NCBI RefSeq assembly: GCF_020783655.1
Contig: NZ_JAJGQH010000016.1
Coordinates: 79,308-143,307 of the forward strand
Origin: Xanthomonas melonis
GTDB lineage: Bacteria > Pseudomonadota > Gammaproteobacteria > Xanthomonadales > Xanthomonadaceae
DNA length: 64,000 nucleotides
Direction: 5' to 3'
Each line of letters starts with the position of its first letter. Position 1 is the stretch's first letter. Positions 54,588 through 62,248 of the stretch are shown here, piece by piece. The notes beneath the pieces are model-generated. The model saw nothing but the letters and a program-made list of their open reading frames with translations. It was not told the origin of the DNA and searched no databases. A program made the position numbers and the translations under genes.

Positions 54588-55338
54588 TCAGCAACCACGA
54601 AGCCGAGATCTGCCTGGCAGTGGTGCCACCTGCTTGTTCGTAAGCGTCGGCGTGGAAGCGCCCTTGTCACGCATGTCTTGATACCACCGCGCCAGATCGA
54701 ACCTGGAGATGGCAAGGACCTTTACTTTAGCTCCCAAGAAGCTCAAAGGGTTCGACCGCCGTCTTCTTGATCGTGCAAATTTTGGGCAGCGTTGAGCCCT
54801 TAAGTGTCGCCAGAAACGCATCCCGGGCCTTTCCCAACGTCATCGTTTCGATGGCCGGCGCAGAGGCTTGCCGCACCGGGCTAACCGGGTACGCACCGAA
54901 TGTATTGAACGCAGCGACTTGAGCCGCGACGGTTGGATGGTGGCCTCCCCCCCCTTGCTTCCAGCTCCATCAGCTGCCGATACAGCTTCAGGGCCTTCGG
55001 ACTGTCGATCTGCCACTGATCGTGACCGTCCCATCCGGTTGGCGGGTGCGGTTGAGCGTCAGCTCTTGGAAGTTCTCGGCGCTCGTCAGTCGAGCAATAA
55101 GCAGGTCAGCGTCCGATTTGCTGAGCTTGGCCACGCGTTGATCCTTCAACTGTGCGAAGAGCCGAGCATAGCCCGCCCCAAGCACGACTGCACGCACGTG
55201 TGCCTGGGCGAGGTCTTTGGTCTTGAGAGTCCGCTTGATGAGCCGGCAATCGAGCACAGCTTGAAGATCGACAGGGACACGCTGGACGAACGACCAGCGG
55301 CCGGTGGAAGACCGGCTCAAATGATGGGGGATGCGCAT
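54588..55338 (-). pseudogene. Degraded tyrosine integrase (DUF6538 N-terminus), three frameshifts, truncated
   Basis: The minus strand begins MRIPHHLSRSSTGRWSFVQR, the DUF6538 N-terminus of phage-type integrases. The frame changes near 55020 (to SPKALKLYRQLMELEARGG), at a G-run near 54951-54957 (to HHPTVAAQVAAFNTFGAYPV) and near 54735 (to KVKVLAISRFDLARWYQDMR). It ends after STPTLTNKQ, before the catalytic RHRY domain. It abuts the right-hand direct repeat, so it was probably the island's own integrase and is now dead. Confidence 0.8.
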
Positions 55339-55422
55339 GCGAGTGTTTCCTCTGCATGCTTCCTGCTTTCCAATCCGCTAAAACCGATGATTTCAAATAA
55401 AAATCAACGAGTTAAGCTCGAT

Positions 55423-55436
55423 TGGCGGAGAGAGTG
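55423..55436 (+). repeat. Direct repeat, right end of the first island / left end of the second (att-like)
   Basis: TGGCGGAGAGAGTG, identical to 47945-47958. It lies 84 bp before the start of the integrase remnant on one side and 168 bp before the P4-type integrase on the other, which suggests two elements integrated in tandem at one site. Confidence 0.6.
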
Positions 55437-55448
55437 TCCGCCTAAAGT

Positions 55449-55540
55449 CCTCACAACAGCTCCCAATGCCTCACAACGCACCTCATAAGTGACTGAACAA
55501 TATTGACTTGTGAGCTTTTTGAGTACCATAACTTCACAAC
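55449..55540 (+). repeat. Three CYTCACAAC repeats upstream of the P4-type integrase
   Basis: CCTCACAAC at 55449 and 55469 (20-bp spacing) and CTTCACAAC at 55532. They lie between the att-like repeat and the integrase start and may be arm-type integrase sites or binding sites of the AlpA-like protein. A TTGACT at 55503 with TACCATAAC downstream is a possible int promoter. Confidence 0.4.
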
Positions 55541-55603
55541 GGGACCCATCTTGACTGAATTCTTGATGGTAGAATTAATGGTAGAAACGACGAACGAGCC
55601 CGT

Positions 55604-56818
55604 ATGCCTAAGAAGGCCAAAGAACTCAGTGCACTCGAAGTCAATCGCCTAAGCACTCCGGGCAACCATGCCGTTGGCGGAGTTTCTGGCCTCTACTTGT
55701 ATGTGAACGAGGCGCAGGGGCGATCTTGGGTGTTACGCGTCATGATCGCTGGCAACCGCAAACACTTCGGATTGGGAGGATATCCATCCGTCACGCTGGC
55801 TCAAGCAAGAGATAAAGCTAGGGAAGCGCGCGAAAAAGTCGTCAAGGGTATTGACCCCATCCATGAGCGCAAGGTGGTAGCAGCTTCCCTGCGTGCCCAA
55901 CAGGCCACTCGTCGCAACTTCGAGGAAGTAGCCACCTCTTACATAGCGTTTCAGGAGGCTGGTTGGAAGAACTCGAAGCATCGCAAGCAATGGACCAGCA
56001 CGCTTGAGGCGTACGCCTATCCTGTCATCGGACAGTTGTCGGTTGATGCGATCACTGAGCATCACGTCATTGCGATACTCGAACCAATTTGGAGTAAGAA
56101 GACCGAAACCGCCTCACGACTGAGGGGCCGTGTCGAGAGCATCTTGGACTGGGCGCGTGTTCGAGGGCACAGGGAGGGCGAAAATCCGGCCCGTTGGAAG
56201 GGCCACCTCGACAAGGTCTTCCCCGCTCAAGGCCAAATCCGCCAAGTGCGGCACTTCCAAGCCTTAGCTGTTAATGACGCACCAGCGTTCATGAAGCGAC
56301 TGACCGCCCAACATGGGGCAAGCGCTTTGGCGCTCAGGTTCCTAGTTCTGACAGCAGCGCGCAGCGGCGAAGTCCGCGGAGCAGAATGGGGGGAGATTGA
56401 TTTCACGAATAAAGTCTGGACTATCCCCGCGTCGCGCATGAAGGCAAAACGGGAGCATCGTGTACCTTTGAGTAATGCCACAATTGCCGTGCTACAGGAA
56501 GCTCGATCACGTGCAACTCCTGACTGCGTCAGATGGATCTTCAGCAATCAGAAGGGTGGCGTACTTTCGGACATGAGTTTGATCGCGGTAATGCGCAGGA
56601 TGAAGGTTGACGCGGTTCCGCATGGTTTCCGATCTACCTTTCGCGATTGGGTGGGAGAGTTCACGCAATTCCCAAGCGACCTAGCAGAGATGGCCTTAGC
56701 GCATGTACTTCCGAACAAGACGGAGGCCGCGTACCGGCGTGGAGATGCCCTTGAGAAGCGGCGCGGCATGATGGATGCTTGGGCACTTCATTGCCTGCCT
56801 CCAGAGTCTCATGAGTGA
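55604..56818 (+). CDS. int: P4-type tyrosine integrase (DUF4102 N-terminal domain)
   Basis: A 404-residue integrase. An N-terminal DUF4102 arm-binding domain (GVSGLYLYVNEAQGRSWVLR, FGLGGYPSVTLAQARDKARE) leads to the core-binding domain and a catalytic domain with R253 (LTAARSGEVRG), H340 and R343 (PHGFRSTFRDW), H367 (LAHVLPNK) and Y377 (TEAAYRRG), so it appears active. It should integrate the element at the tRNA-derived repeat. Its stop overlaps the start of the AlpA-fusion gene. Confidence 0.93.
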   Translation: MPKKAKELSALEVNRLSTPGNHAVGGVSGLYLYVNEAQGRSWVLRVMIAGNRKHFGLGGYPSVTLAQARDKAREAREKVVKGIDPIHERKVVAASLRAQQATRRNFEEVATSYIAFQEAGWKNSKHRKQWTSTLEAYAYPVIGQLSVDAITEHHVIAILEPIWSKKTETASRLRGRVESILDWARVRGHREGENPARWKGHLDKVFPAQGQIRQVRHFQALAVNDAPAFMKRLTAQHGASALALRFLVLTAARSGEVRGAEWGEIDFTNKVWTIPASRMKAKREHRVPLSNATIAVLQEARSRATPDCVRWIFSNQKGGVLSDMSLIAVMRRMKVDAVPHGFRSTFRDWVGEFTQFPSDLAEMALAHVLPNKTEAAYRRGDALEKRRGMMDAWALHCLPPESHE

Positions 56819-57998
56819 GTACACCGATCGCTTTTTTTTGCATCCTCGCCTACTGCTCTCGGCGAGGCAGGTTGATGTCTATGACGCTATCAACTTAGTG
56901 ATATACGCCAAATTCCCGCTCATCAATGTGAGACGCGGGAAGGACCTTGTTGCGGGCTTTCTCCCTCGCGATGAGAGAACCGCTCAAGGCATCTTTACTG
57001 AGAGCCAGACGGATCGGTTCCTCGACAAGTTCGGGGACGAATTTTCCTCCTTGCGATATCCCATTGGCCCTGGTCAATACGAACCTTTACTAGAACGACT
57101 ATTGTCGGATGGCGAGGATGTGCTGCCCTTCTTCTATAGTGACCACCATCTAATGGTGGCCAGACGACGGAGAGCTGCAGCTTTTACGCAAGTACATCGT
57201 GAACTTTTAGAGGAAGTCCGGAAGGGAGACGTAATACTCCAACGTTCTGACTCGGAGAGGATTCGTTTAATTGCCTCGGACGCATGGATGACTCAAAAGA
57301 CACTCGGTGCATACCTTGAACGCCAAGGCGTTGCGCCCTGGTGGGAGATCGAGGCAAATCTTGCATCACATGCACGCTTAGAACGCATCCTCTTCAGCGA
57401 TTCCCTGAACTCGCCTAGCTCAGAGAATCTAGAAGGTTATGATACACAGCAGGTCCCCTCATTCGTGTTTGCTGAGATGCTACTTAAGCGGTCACAAAGG
57501 CCTCGGGGATATGCACAGCCAGTCAAAGGGAGCAGCGAAGCTAGCCGCGTTTCCTCCGCGACCCAACAACCGAAGGACGCGAATTCTCTGAGGCGGCCCA
57601 ATAACCAAAATGCATCTACTTCTAGCGACGAGATTAATGACAGCTCCGTCGGCGACTCTTCTAGTCTTCGCCAAAAAAATAAGCAACCCCGCCCCCAGAG
57701 CCAGGGGGCAGGGTGCTCTTCGACTATGGAGGAAGCTAGCGCTGACATCACCAGCCGTGGTGTACCAAGCAGCATTGAATCACTAATCGGGAGAGAATCC
57801 CCACCAACGATTGTTGAAACGATGATAACAAAAAAACAGGTCGGCCAGCTACTTGGCATCCACACAAACACAGTGGACAACTATAGAAAGAGCCACGACT
57901 TCCCTGAGCCAGTCAAGTATGGAGAAGCGACACTCCGCTGGAAACGAAGCGACATTCTGAAGTGGCAGGAATCGCGAGATAATTCCGCTAAAAAATGA
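56811..57998 (+). CDS. Large unassigned protein with C-terminal AlpA-like DNA-binding domain
   Basis: A 395-residue protein whose start overlaps the integrase stop (ATGAGTGA). Residues 1-220 form an unrecognised mixed domain (FFLHPRLLLSARQVDVYDAI, SDAWMTQKTLGAYLERQG); 225-335 are polar and low-complexity (QPKDANSLRRPNNQNASTSS); 338-395 hold a Phage_AlpA/MerR-type helix-turn-helix (MITKKQVGQLLGIHTNTVDN, GEATLRWKRSDILKWQ). Small AlpA proteins control excision in P4-like elements; this version is unusually large and co-translated with int. Base composition is lower in GC than the chromosome. Confidence 0.65.
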   Translation: MSEYTDRFFLHPRLLLSARQVDVYDAINLVIYAKFPLINVRRGKDLVAGFLPRDERTAQGIFTESQTDRFLDKFGDEFSSLRYPIGPGQYEPLLERLLSDGEDVLPFFYSDHHLMVARRRRAAAFTQVHRELLEEVRKGDVILQRSDSERIRLIASDAWMTQKTLGAYLERQGVAPWWEIEANLASHARLERILFSDSLNSPSSENLEGYDTQQVPSFVFAEMLLKRSQRPRGYAQPVKGSSEASRVSSATQQPKDANSLRRPNNQNASTSSDEINDSSVGDSSSLRQKNKQPRPQSQGAGCSSTMEEASADITSRGVPSSIESLIGRESPPTIVETMITKKQVGQLLGIHTNTVDNYRKSHDFPEPVKYGEATLRWKRSDILKWQESRDNSAKK

Positions 57999-58044
57999 TT
58001 AAAACTTCTTTAAACTTTAACGCCACGGAAAACCGGACGGAAGA

Positions 58045-58755
58045 TCAAGTGCCAGACAATTTGCGACGTAGCGAGACGTAGCTGGATTTTTCACTCGGAG
58101 ACATTCCCCTAATCCTAGCGGGTCCGAGGTGCCGCTCGGCCTTTCTCACCAGGCCCTGATCCTTGAGATTACGGTGATCAACTCGAGTTTCATGTCCGTG
58201 GAGTGCAAGATGGTGGTTGATAGTATCGGCCACCATCTTGCGTTTGCTGATCATCTCATCTCGGAGCTGCATGCGGTTTCGCCCACCACCGGCCTTCTTG
58301 CGTCCACCTTTCTCCGGATCCATGGCGTTGTATCGTGAGAAAAAGCGTTCGGCCGGCCGCTCAATCCCGTCATCCATGCGATCTGAAGTCATCAAGTGGA
58401 GATGAGGATTGAACTCGCCCTCGAGTGATGACTTGGGCGCATGCATGGCGACTTGGTACGGTTTTCCCGAGGCAAGCTTCGACACAATTTCCTTCATAAG
58501 CGCTTGGTTCTGCTCGAAGTTCAATTCGGCCGGCAATGCAATGATCGCCTCACGGTACACAGAGCCGTTCTTGCGCTCGAACTTCTCTGCTGCTTTCCAC
58601 AGTGTATGCGGGTCACCCTCTGCCCATGCGGGAAGATTTCCGTATCCGGAGGCGATCAAGTCCCCACGCTTGTTATGAAAGCCATGCCTTGCCACGTAAC
58701 AGGCATGTTCGTATCCGTTGCGTCCGCTCTTGAGCTCAAAATGAAAACTAGCCAT
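58045..58755 (-). CDS. MobA/MobL (MobQ) family relaxase, short form
   Basis: A 236-residue protein with the MobQ relaxase pattern: MASFHFELKSGRNGYEHACY (candidate catalytic Y20), VYREAIIALP and the metal site HLHLMTSDR (H118, H120) in EFNPHLHLM. Full MobQ proteins carry further domains; this one stops just after the relaxase core, so it may need partners. It faces the AlpA-fusion gene (46-bp gap) and lies about 100 bp from a candidate oriT. It should nick the element for mobilisation by a helper conjugation system. Confidence 0.82.
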   Translation of the reverse strand: MASFHFELKSGRNGYEHACYVARHGFHNKRGDLIASGYGNLPAWAEGDPHTLWKAAEKFERKNGSVYREAIIALPAELNFEQNQALMKEIVSKLASGKPYQVAMHAPKSSLEGEFNPHLHLMTSDRMDDGIERPAERFFSRYNAMDPEKGGRKKAGGGRNRMQLRDEMISKRKMVADTINHHLALHGHETRVDHRNLKDQGLVRKAERHLGPARIRGMSPSEKSSYVSLRRKLSGT

Positions 58756-58781
58756 CTATCTACTACCCTTTTGTTCGGTAT

Positions 58782-58811
58782 GAAAAAAAGGCCGGCGATG
58801 TGCTCGCCGGC
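58782..58811 (-). terminator. Intrinsic-terminator-like hairpin in the relaxase leader
   Basis: On the minus strand, GCCGGCGA-GCACA-TCGCCGGC is followed by CTTTTTTTC: an eight-base stem with a T-run, 27 bp before the relaxase start. Placed between a candidate promoter/oriT region and the gene, it could attenuate relaxase expression. Confidence 0.6.
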
Positions 58812-58848
58812 TTCGGCATGTGAACCATTGCTTGTAACTGCATTAAAT

Positions 58849-58894
58849 CGAAACGGTAAGTGCGCGAAGGCTTCGCCCCTAGGGCAATCGCGCA
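58849..58894. other. Candidate origin of transfer (oriT), RSF1010-like nic core
   Basis: GGTAAGTGCGC (58855-58865), preceded by TCGAAAC, closely resembles the RSF1010/R1162 oriT core around the nic site (TAAGTGCG). Just inside, TGCGCGA (58861-58867) and TCGCGCA (58888-58894) form an inverted repeat enclosing GAAGGCTTC and GCCCCTAGGGC palindromes. It lies 100 bp from the MobQ-type relaxase start, as in mobilisable plasmids. Nicking is unproven. Confidence 0.5.
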
Positions 58895-59112
58895 ACTCAG
58901 TCAGCCATCTCGATCCATTACAAGTCCTTCTCCACATACGGTTAGCTAGCAAGTAAAAAAAAACAGATCAGCTCCATACAGATGAGATTCCAGGCGTCGA
59001 GAGGTAGAGCCGCGTTCTGCGCCCCTAACACGACATGACTCGCGCATCTTCCACTGACATTTGCCAGAATCGCCGAATACAACGCGAACTGGACGAGCCA
59101 CTTAGCCTTTAG

Positions 59113-59284
59113 GGAAGGTCTAATCAGCGCGATCAGATGATGCGATAAGCCACATCGGTCGCGGTGGCCGCGCTCAGACCTACGTTTTTTCCGCTTTTTG
59201 GCGCATTTTTCGGGGTATCACCCCGATTACGGGCGCACCTACCCCGGGTAATCCCCCCGCTTTTAGCGGTCGACAAAAGTGGAG
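59113..59284. repeat. Diverged left end of a second IS1478-like element
   Basis: It starts GGAAGGTCTAATCAGC and aligns base for base in outline with the first ~115 bp of the intact IS that begins at 59285 (shared CATCG at offset 40, the CGTTTTTTCC / TTGGCG / TTACGGGCGC region). No transposase remains. It is a solo end or remnant left beside the intact copy. Confidence 0.5.
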
Positions 59285-60449
59285 CTAAGGAAGGTCTGAA
59301 CAACGATGCCTGACAGGGCGGAATGTGGCATCGCTCCGGAGAGTCGCGTTTGGAGCCTCGGGTTCTCGCCATTTATGGCGTTTTCCTTGGGAATCGCCCG
59401 GGTTACAGGCACGCGCTCCCCATCACAGGTAGTAACTGCTTGCGCGTCATCCACAGGTTTGACAGCGCAAACAAGGTCAGCACCTGTGCCGTGTTCTTGG
59501 CCAGACCGCGATAGCGGACCTTGGTGTAGCCAAACTGGCGCTTGATCACCCGGAATGGATGCTCCACCTTCGCGCGCACGCTGGCCTTGAAGTGTTCCCA
59601 ACGCTGTTCCCGTGCACGCTCGCGTGTGTTGCCGATGCTCCGCATCGTCGAGGGCCTGGCGGCGATGAAGAATACTGCTTGGCAGTCCCGCAGTTCTTGG
59701 CGTTTGTCCGCCCCGGTATAGCCACTGTCGCCGAACACGCTGTCTTCCTTGCCATGCAGTAATGCGTGCGTCACCGTGACATCGGCGACATTGGCCGCTG
59801 TGCAATGGACATGGTGTACCAGCCCGGAAAACTCATCCACGCCGATGTGCGCCTTCATCCCAAAATACCACTGATTTCCCTTCCTGGTCTGATGCATCTC
59901 AGGGTCGCGCGCATGGTCGGCGTTCTTGGTCGAACTGGGCGCAGCGATCAGCGTCTCATCGACGATCGTGCCCGACCGCAGGCTCTGACCCTTGCGCGCC
60001 AGATGCGCGTTGACCGCTTCCAGCATCCGTGCGGCAAGGCCATGGGTCTCCAGTAGGCGCCGAAAGTTGAGAATCGTGGTCTCGTCGGGAATATCGTCCA
60101 ACCCACCGAGCTGGGCAAAACGCCGCAAGGTCGGAATCTCGTGCAGCGCTTCTTCCATCGCCGGATCGCTCAACGCATACCACTGCTGCAGCAGATGAAT
60201 CCGCAACATCGTCGCCAGTGCGTACGGCTGCCGACCTGGCCGCCCCGACACTGGATAGTGCGGCGCGATCAGGGCAAGCAGTTGCTGCCACGGAACAACC
60301 TGCTCCATCTCGGCAAGAAAGATCTCGCGCCGGGTCTGCTTACGCTTGCCCAAGCCCTCAGCGTCACCGAACGTCAGCTGCATGGATGAATCCTCTACAT
60401 AAGGCGATAGTGTCGCGCATCTGCGGTGAGTTGATCAGACCTTTCTTAG
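59285..60449 (-). mobile_element. IS5-family insertion sequence (IS1478-like), intact
   Basis: About 1165 bp with imperfect terminal inverted repeats: CTAAGGAAGGTCTGAACAAC at the left and CTAAGAAAGGTCTGATCAAC (reverse complement) at the right, 18 of 20 identical. It contains one transposase gene on the minus strand. I see no clear target duplication; the outer CTAA/TTAG may be part of the repeats or of the target. Confidence 0.85.
59403..60383 (-). CDS. IS5-family DDE transposase
   Basis: A 326-residue transposase with N-terminal DUF772-type helical domain (VSGRPGRQPYALATMLRIHL) and the DDE core D142 (IVDETLIAAP), D219 (VFGDSGYTGADKR) and E274 (AKVEHPFRVIKRQFGYTKVR). The Y-(2)-R-(3)-E-(6)-K-like region of IS4/IS5 enzymes is recognisable. 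All three acidic residues are present and no frameshift is seen, so it should be functional. Confidence 0.92.
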   Translation of the reverse strand: MQLTFGDAEGLGKRKQTRREIFLAEMEQVVPWQQLLALIAPHYPVSGRPGRQPYALATMLRIHLLQQWYALSDPAMEEALHEIPTLRRFAQLGGLDDIPDETTILNFRRLLETHGLAARMLEAVNAHLARKGQSLRSGTIVDETLIAAPSSTKNADHARDPEMHQTRKGNQWYFGMKAHIGVDEFSGLVHHVHCTAANVADVTVTHALLHGKEDSVFGDSGYTGADKRQELRDCQAVFFIAARPSTMRSIGNTRERAREQRWEHFKASVRAKVEHPFRVIKRQFGYTKVRYRGLAKNTAQVLTLFALSNLWMTRKQLLPVMGSACL

Positions 60450-60497
60450 TTGATATAAGCGCACGAATATATTTCAAAATATATTAAAAAATATAAA

Positions 60498-61535
60498 TCA
60501 GATGCCATGTTTTATTTCCACTTCCCCGCTCTCCTCGCCGCTTCGCTTGGCCGCTTCTTTCTGCATTAAATACTCGTTCTGTTCAGCCCAAGGGCCAACT
60601 TCTTCTTTCGACCAGTTGTATTGCGCAACTGCGTCAGCCATGTCTCCTCCGGATTCAGCACACGAGTCGAATCCCACGCCTTGAGCGCTGTTCTCTATAT
60701 TCCACCGAGTGTAGGCGGCTTGATCAATGGGAAGCCTCGCAAGAGCAGCATCGGTTGCAAGAGCGACTACATCATCGACCACCTTCCTACTCTCAGAATT
60801 ACCGTCAGCACTGATACGCACCATCTGTGCGCACGTCGGCAATCGCCCGACAGCTACATCTGATATCACTTTCTCCGCCTGCGCTTGAGTATCAGCAATG
60901 AACGCCTGTTTTGCTTGATCCATGGCCTGCTGTCTGTCCTTCTGCTCTTTTTCCGTCAGTTCCGAAGTGACTCTTTGAATGTGCGTCAATAAGCGAGAAG
61001 TTGGATCTATAGCACACTGCGCCTTCAACTTTTCCTGATAAATCGGAATGCGAGGATCCCCGGGGTCAACTTGGGCATTTAACTTACCCTCCCTCGCGAT
61101 GACCAGCGCCATGACACTTGCTATCGTGATGCGTCCATCGTTGAAGGCGGCGCACATTCCGGCGCTGGGCGATTTCTTGTTCTGCTCGAAAGATTGATTC
61201 AGAGCATCCCTAAAAGCGCTTGCCACGGATCTATCGCTGTCAGCGACACATTGTTCATAGATCTTTTGGTGCATATCACCTACTAGCCCGGAATCCGTCA
61301 AGACTGAGTTCCTAAAGTACGCTTCAACCTCCGTAGACGTACCATAAGTCCGAGCTGCCGCATTTATCGGCATTTTCCAGATGTTCCCGTAAGTGACGGC
61401 ATCGTTGGTCGCTCGTGCCTCAATCAATGAGCCGCATGTAAGCTTCTCATCCAGACTTATCTTAGGCGCACCATCGTTGTCGCAGCCGTACAGAACTACG
61501 CAGGCGGCGATGGCAGCAAAAAAATTAAGCTTCAT
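60498..61535 (-). CDS. Predicted lipoprotein, function unknown
   Basis: A 345-residue protein with a lipobox: MKLNFFAAIAACVVLYGCDN, lipidated Cys18. The mature part is helical, with paired cysteines (KLTCGSLIEA, YEQCVADSD, GMCAAFNDG, AQCAIDP, LPTCAQMV, DSCAESGG), suggesting disulfides, and a coiled-coil-like stretch at about 195-225 (EKEQKDRQQAMDQAKQAF). I do not recognise the family. It sits between the IS and the XRE gene, in AT-richer sequence, and is probably cargo of the element. Confidence 0.7.
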   Translation of the reverse strand: MKLNFFAAIAACVVLYGCDNDGAPKISLDEKLTCGSLIEARATNDAVTYGNIWKMPINAAARTYGTSTEVEAYFRNSVLTDSGLVGDMHQKIYEQCVADSDRSVASAFRDALNQSFEQNKKSPSAGMCAAFNDGRITIASVMALVIAREGKLNAQVDPGDPRIPIYQEKLKAQCAIDPTSRLLTHIQRVTSELTEKEQKDRQQAMDQAKQAFIADTQAQAEKVISDVAVGRLPTCAQMVRISADGNSESRKVVDDVVALATDAALARLPIDQAAYTRWNIENSAQGVGFDSCAESGGDMADAVAQYNWSKEEVGPWAEQNEYLMQKEAAKRSGEESGEVEIKHGI

Positions 61536-61719
61536 GATTTCCCTATGGCTTGAAATGTGGTGCGGGACGGCTTGGCTTAACCAAGTCGGCCGCAGGAGCG
61601 CTGTCTGTTCTTGTCGTTCTGCCGGGATGTCTTTTCGACCTATAGCCGCTCCCTGTTCTCCATAGCGAACGTCTCCTCTCTATGTTGCGCCGGCTTGCTC
61701 GGCTTTCACTCCATGCTCG

Positions 61720-61753
61720 TTGACTCAATCACACTCTACTTCTAGTGTAGAGT
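61720..61753 (+). promoter_or_regulatory. Promoter and overlapping operator of the XRE repressor gene
   Basis: TTGACT (61720-61725), 17 bp, then TAGTGT (61743-61748) form a plausible promoter. The inverted repeat ACTCTAC-TTCTAGT-GTAGAGT (61733-61753) overlaps the spacer and -10, as expected for autorepression by the downstream repressor. Confidence 0.5.
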
Positions 61754-61812
61754 CTGCCATAGTAGCGGTGGTTTCGTCATGCTCAAAGCTCAGTCTTGCT
61801 CAGTGTTTTCTA

Positions 61813-62199
61813 GTGTCCGAAACCCTTCGCTCGCTTTTTGCTGCACGCTTGGTCCAGGCGAGACAACTCCGTGGTTTGAGTCAGCGCGGGCTGGGTGACC
61901 GCATGGGACTGGGTAAAGAGAAGGGCTCAACGCGGATCAACCGCTATGAGCAACAGGCATCGGCCGTAGGCTTTGACAGCCTTGACCAGCTGGCCAAGAC
62001 TCTTGAGGTTCCCGCTGCCTATCTCCTGGCTGAGACCCCAGAGATGGCTGATGCCATCCTTGCAATCGCGCAGGTCGACCAAGCCCAGCAGGCCGATGTC
62101 ACCCTCCTATTGAAAGCACTGGGTTCCGATCCGGCGTTACTGGCTAGGCTACTTGCGCTCGTGAGCAACACGGGCAAGCTAAGCCCAGCCGAAGAGTAG
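61813..62199 (+). CDS. XRE-family transcriptional regulator
   Basis: A 128-residue helix-turn-helix repressor: LVQARQLRGLSQRGLGDRMG, then YEQQASAVGFDSLDQLAKTL and LEVPAAYLLAETPEM. The GTG at 61813 gives the family N-terminus; earlier TTG starts exist in frame but would include the operator. It is likely the element's control protein. It is convergent with radC and separated by a perfect hairpin. Confidence 0.85.
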   Translation: MSETLRSLFAARLVQARQLRGLSQRGLGDRMGLGKEKGSTRINRYEQQASAVGFDSLDQLAKTLEVPAAYLLAETPEMADAILAIAQVDQAQQADVTLLLKALGSDPALLARLLALVSNTGKLSPAEE

Positions 62200-62206
62200 C
62201 CTCAGC

Positions 62207-62236
62207 ACCTCCTGGACCGTGCTCGGTCCAGGAGGT
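62207..62236. terminator. Bidirectional terminator between XRE and RadC-like genes
   Basis: ACCTCCTGGACC-GTGCTC-GGTCCAGGAGGT, a perfect 12-base stem with a six-base loop in the 49-bp gap between convergent stop codons. No T-run on either side. Confidence 0.6.
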
Positions 62237-62248
62237 AGGACTGGCTGC

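Noticed and set aside
58656..58952. 98-codon minus-strand frame over the relaxase start and the candidate oriT
   Set aside because: It overlaps the relaxase coding region out of frame and spans the hairpin and oriT-like core; no similarity seen.
59285..60449. Target-site duplication of the IS5-family element
   Set aside because: Flanks are CTAA and TTAG, which are inverted rather than direct repeats, so I do not claim a duplication.
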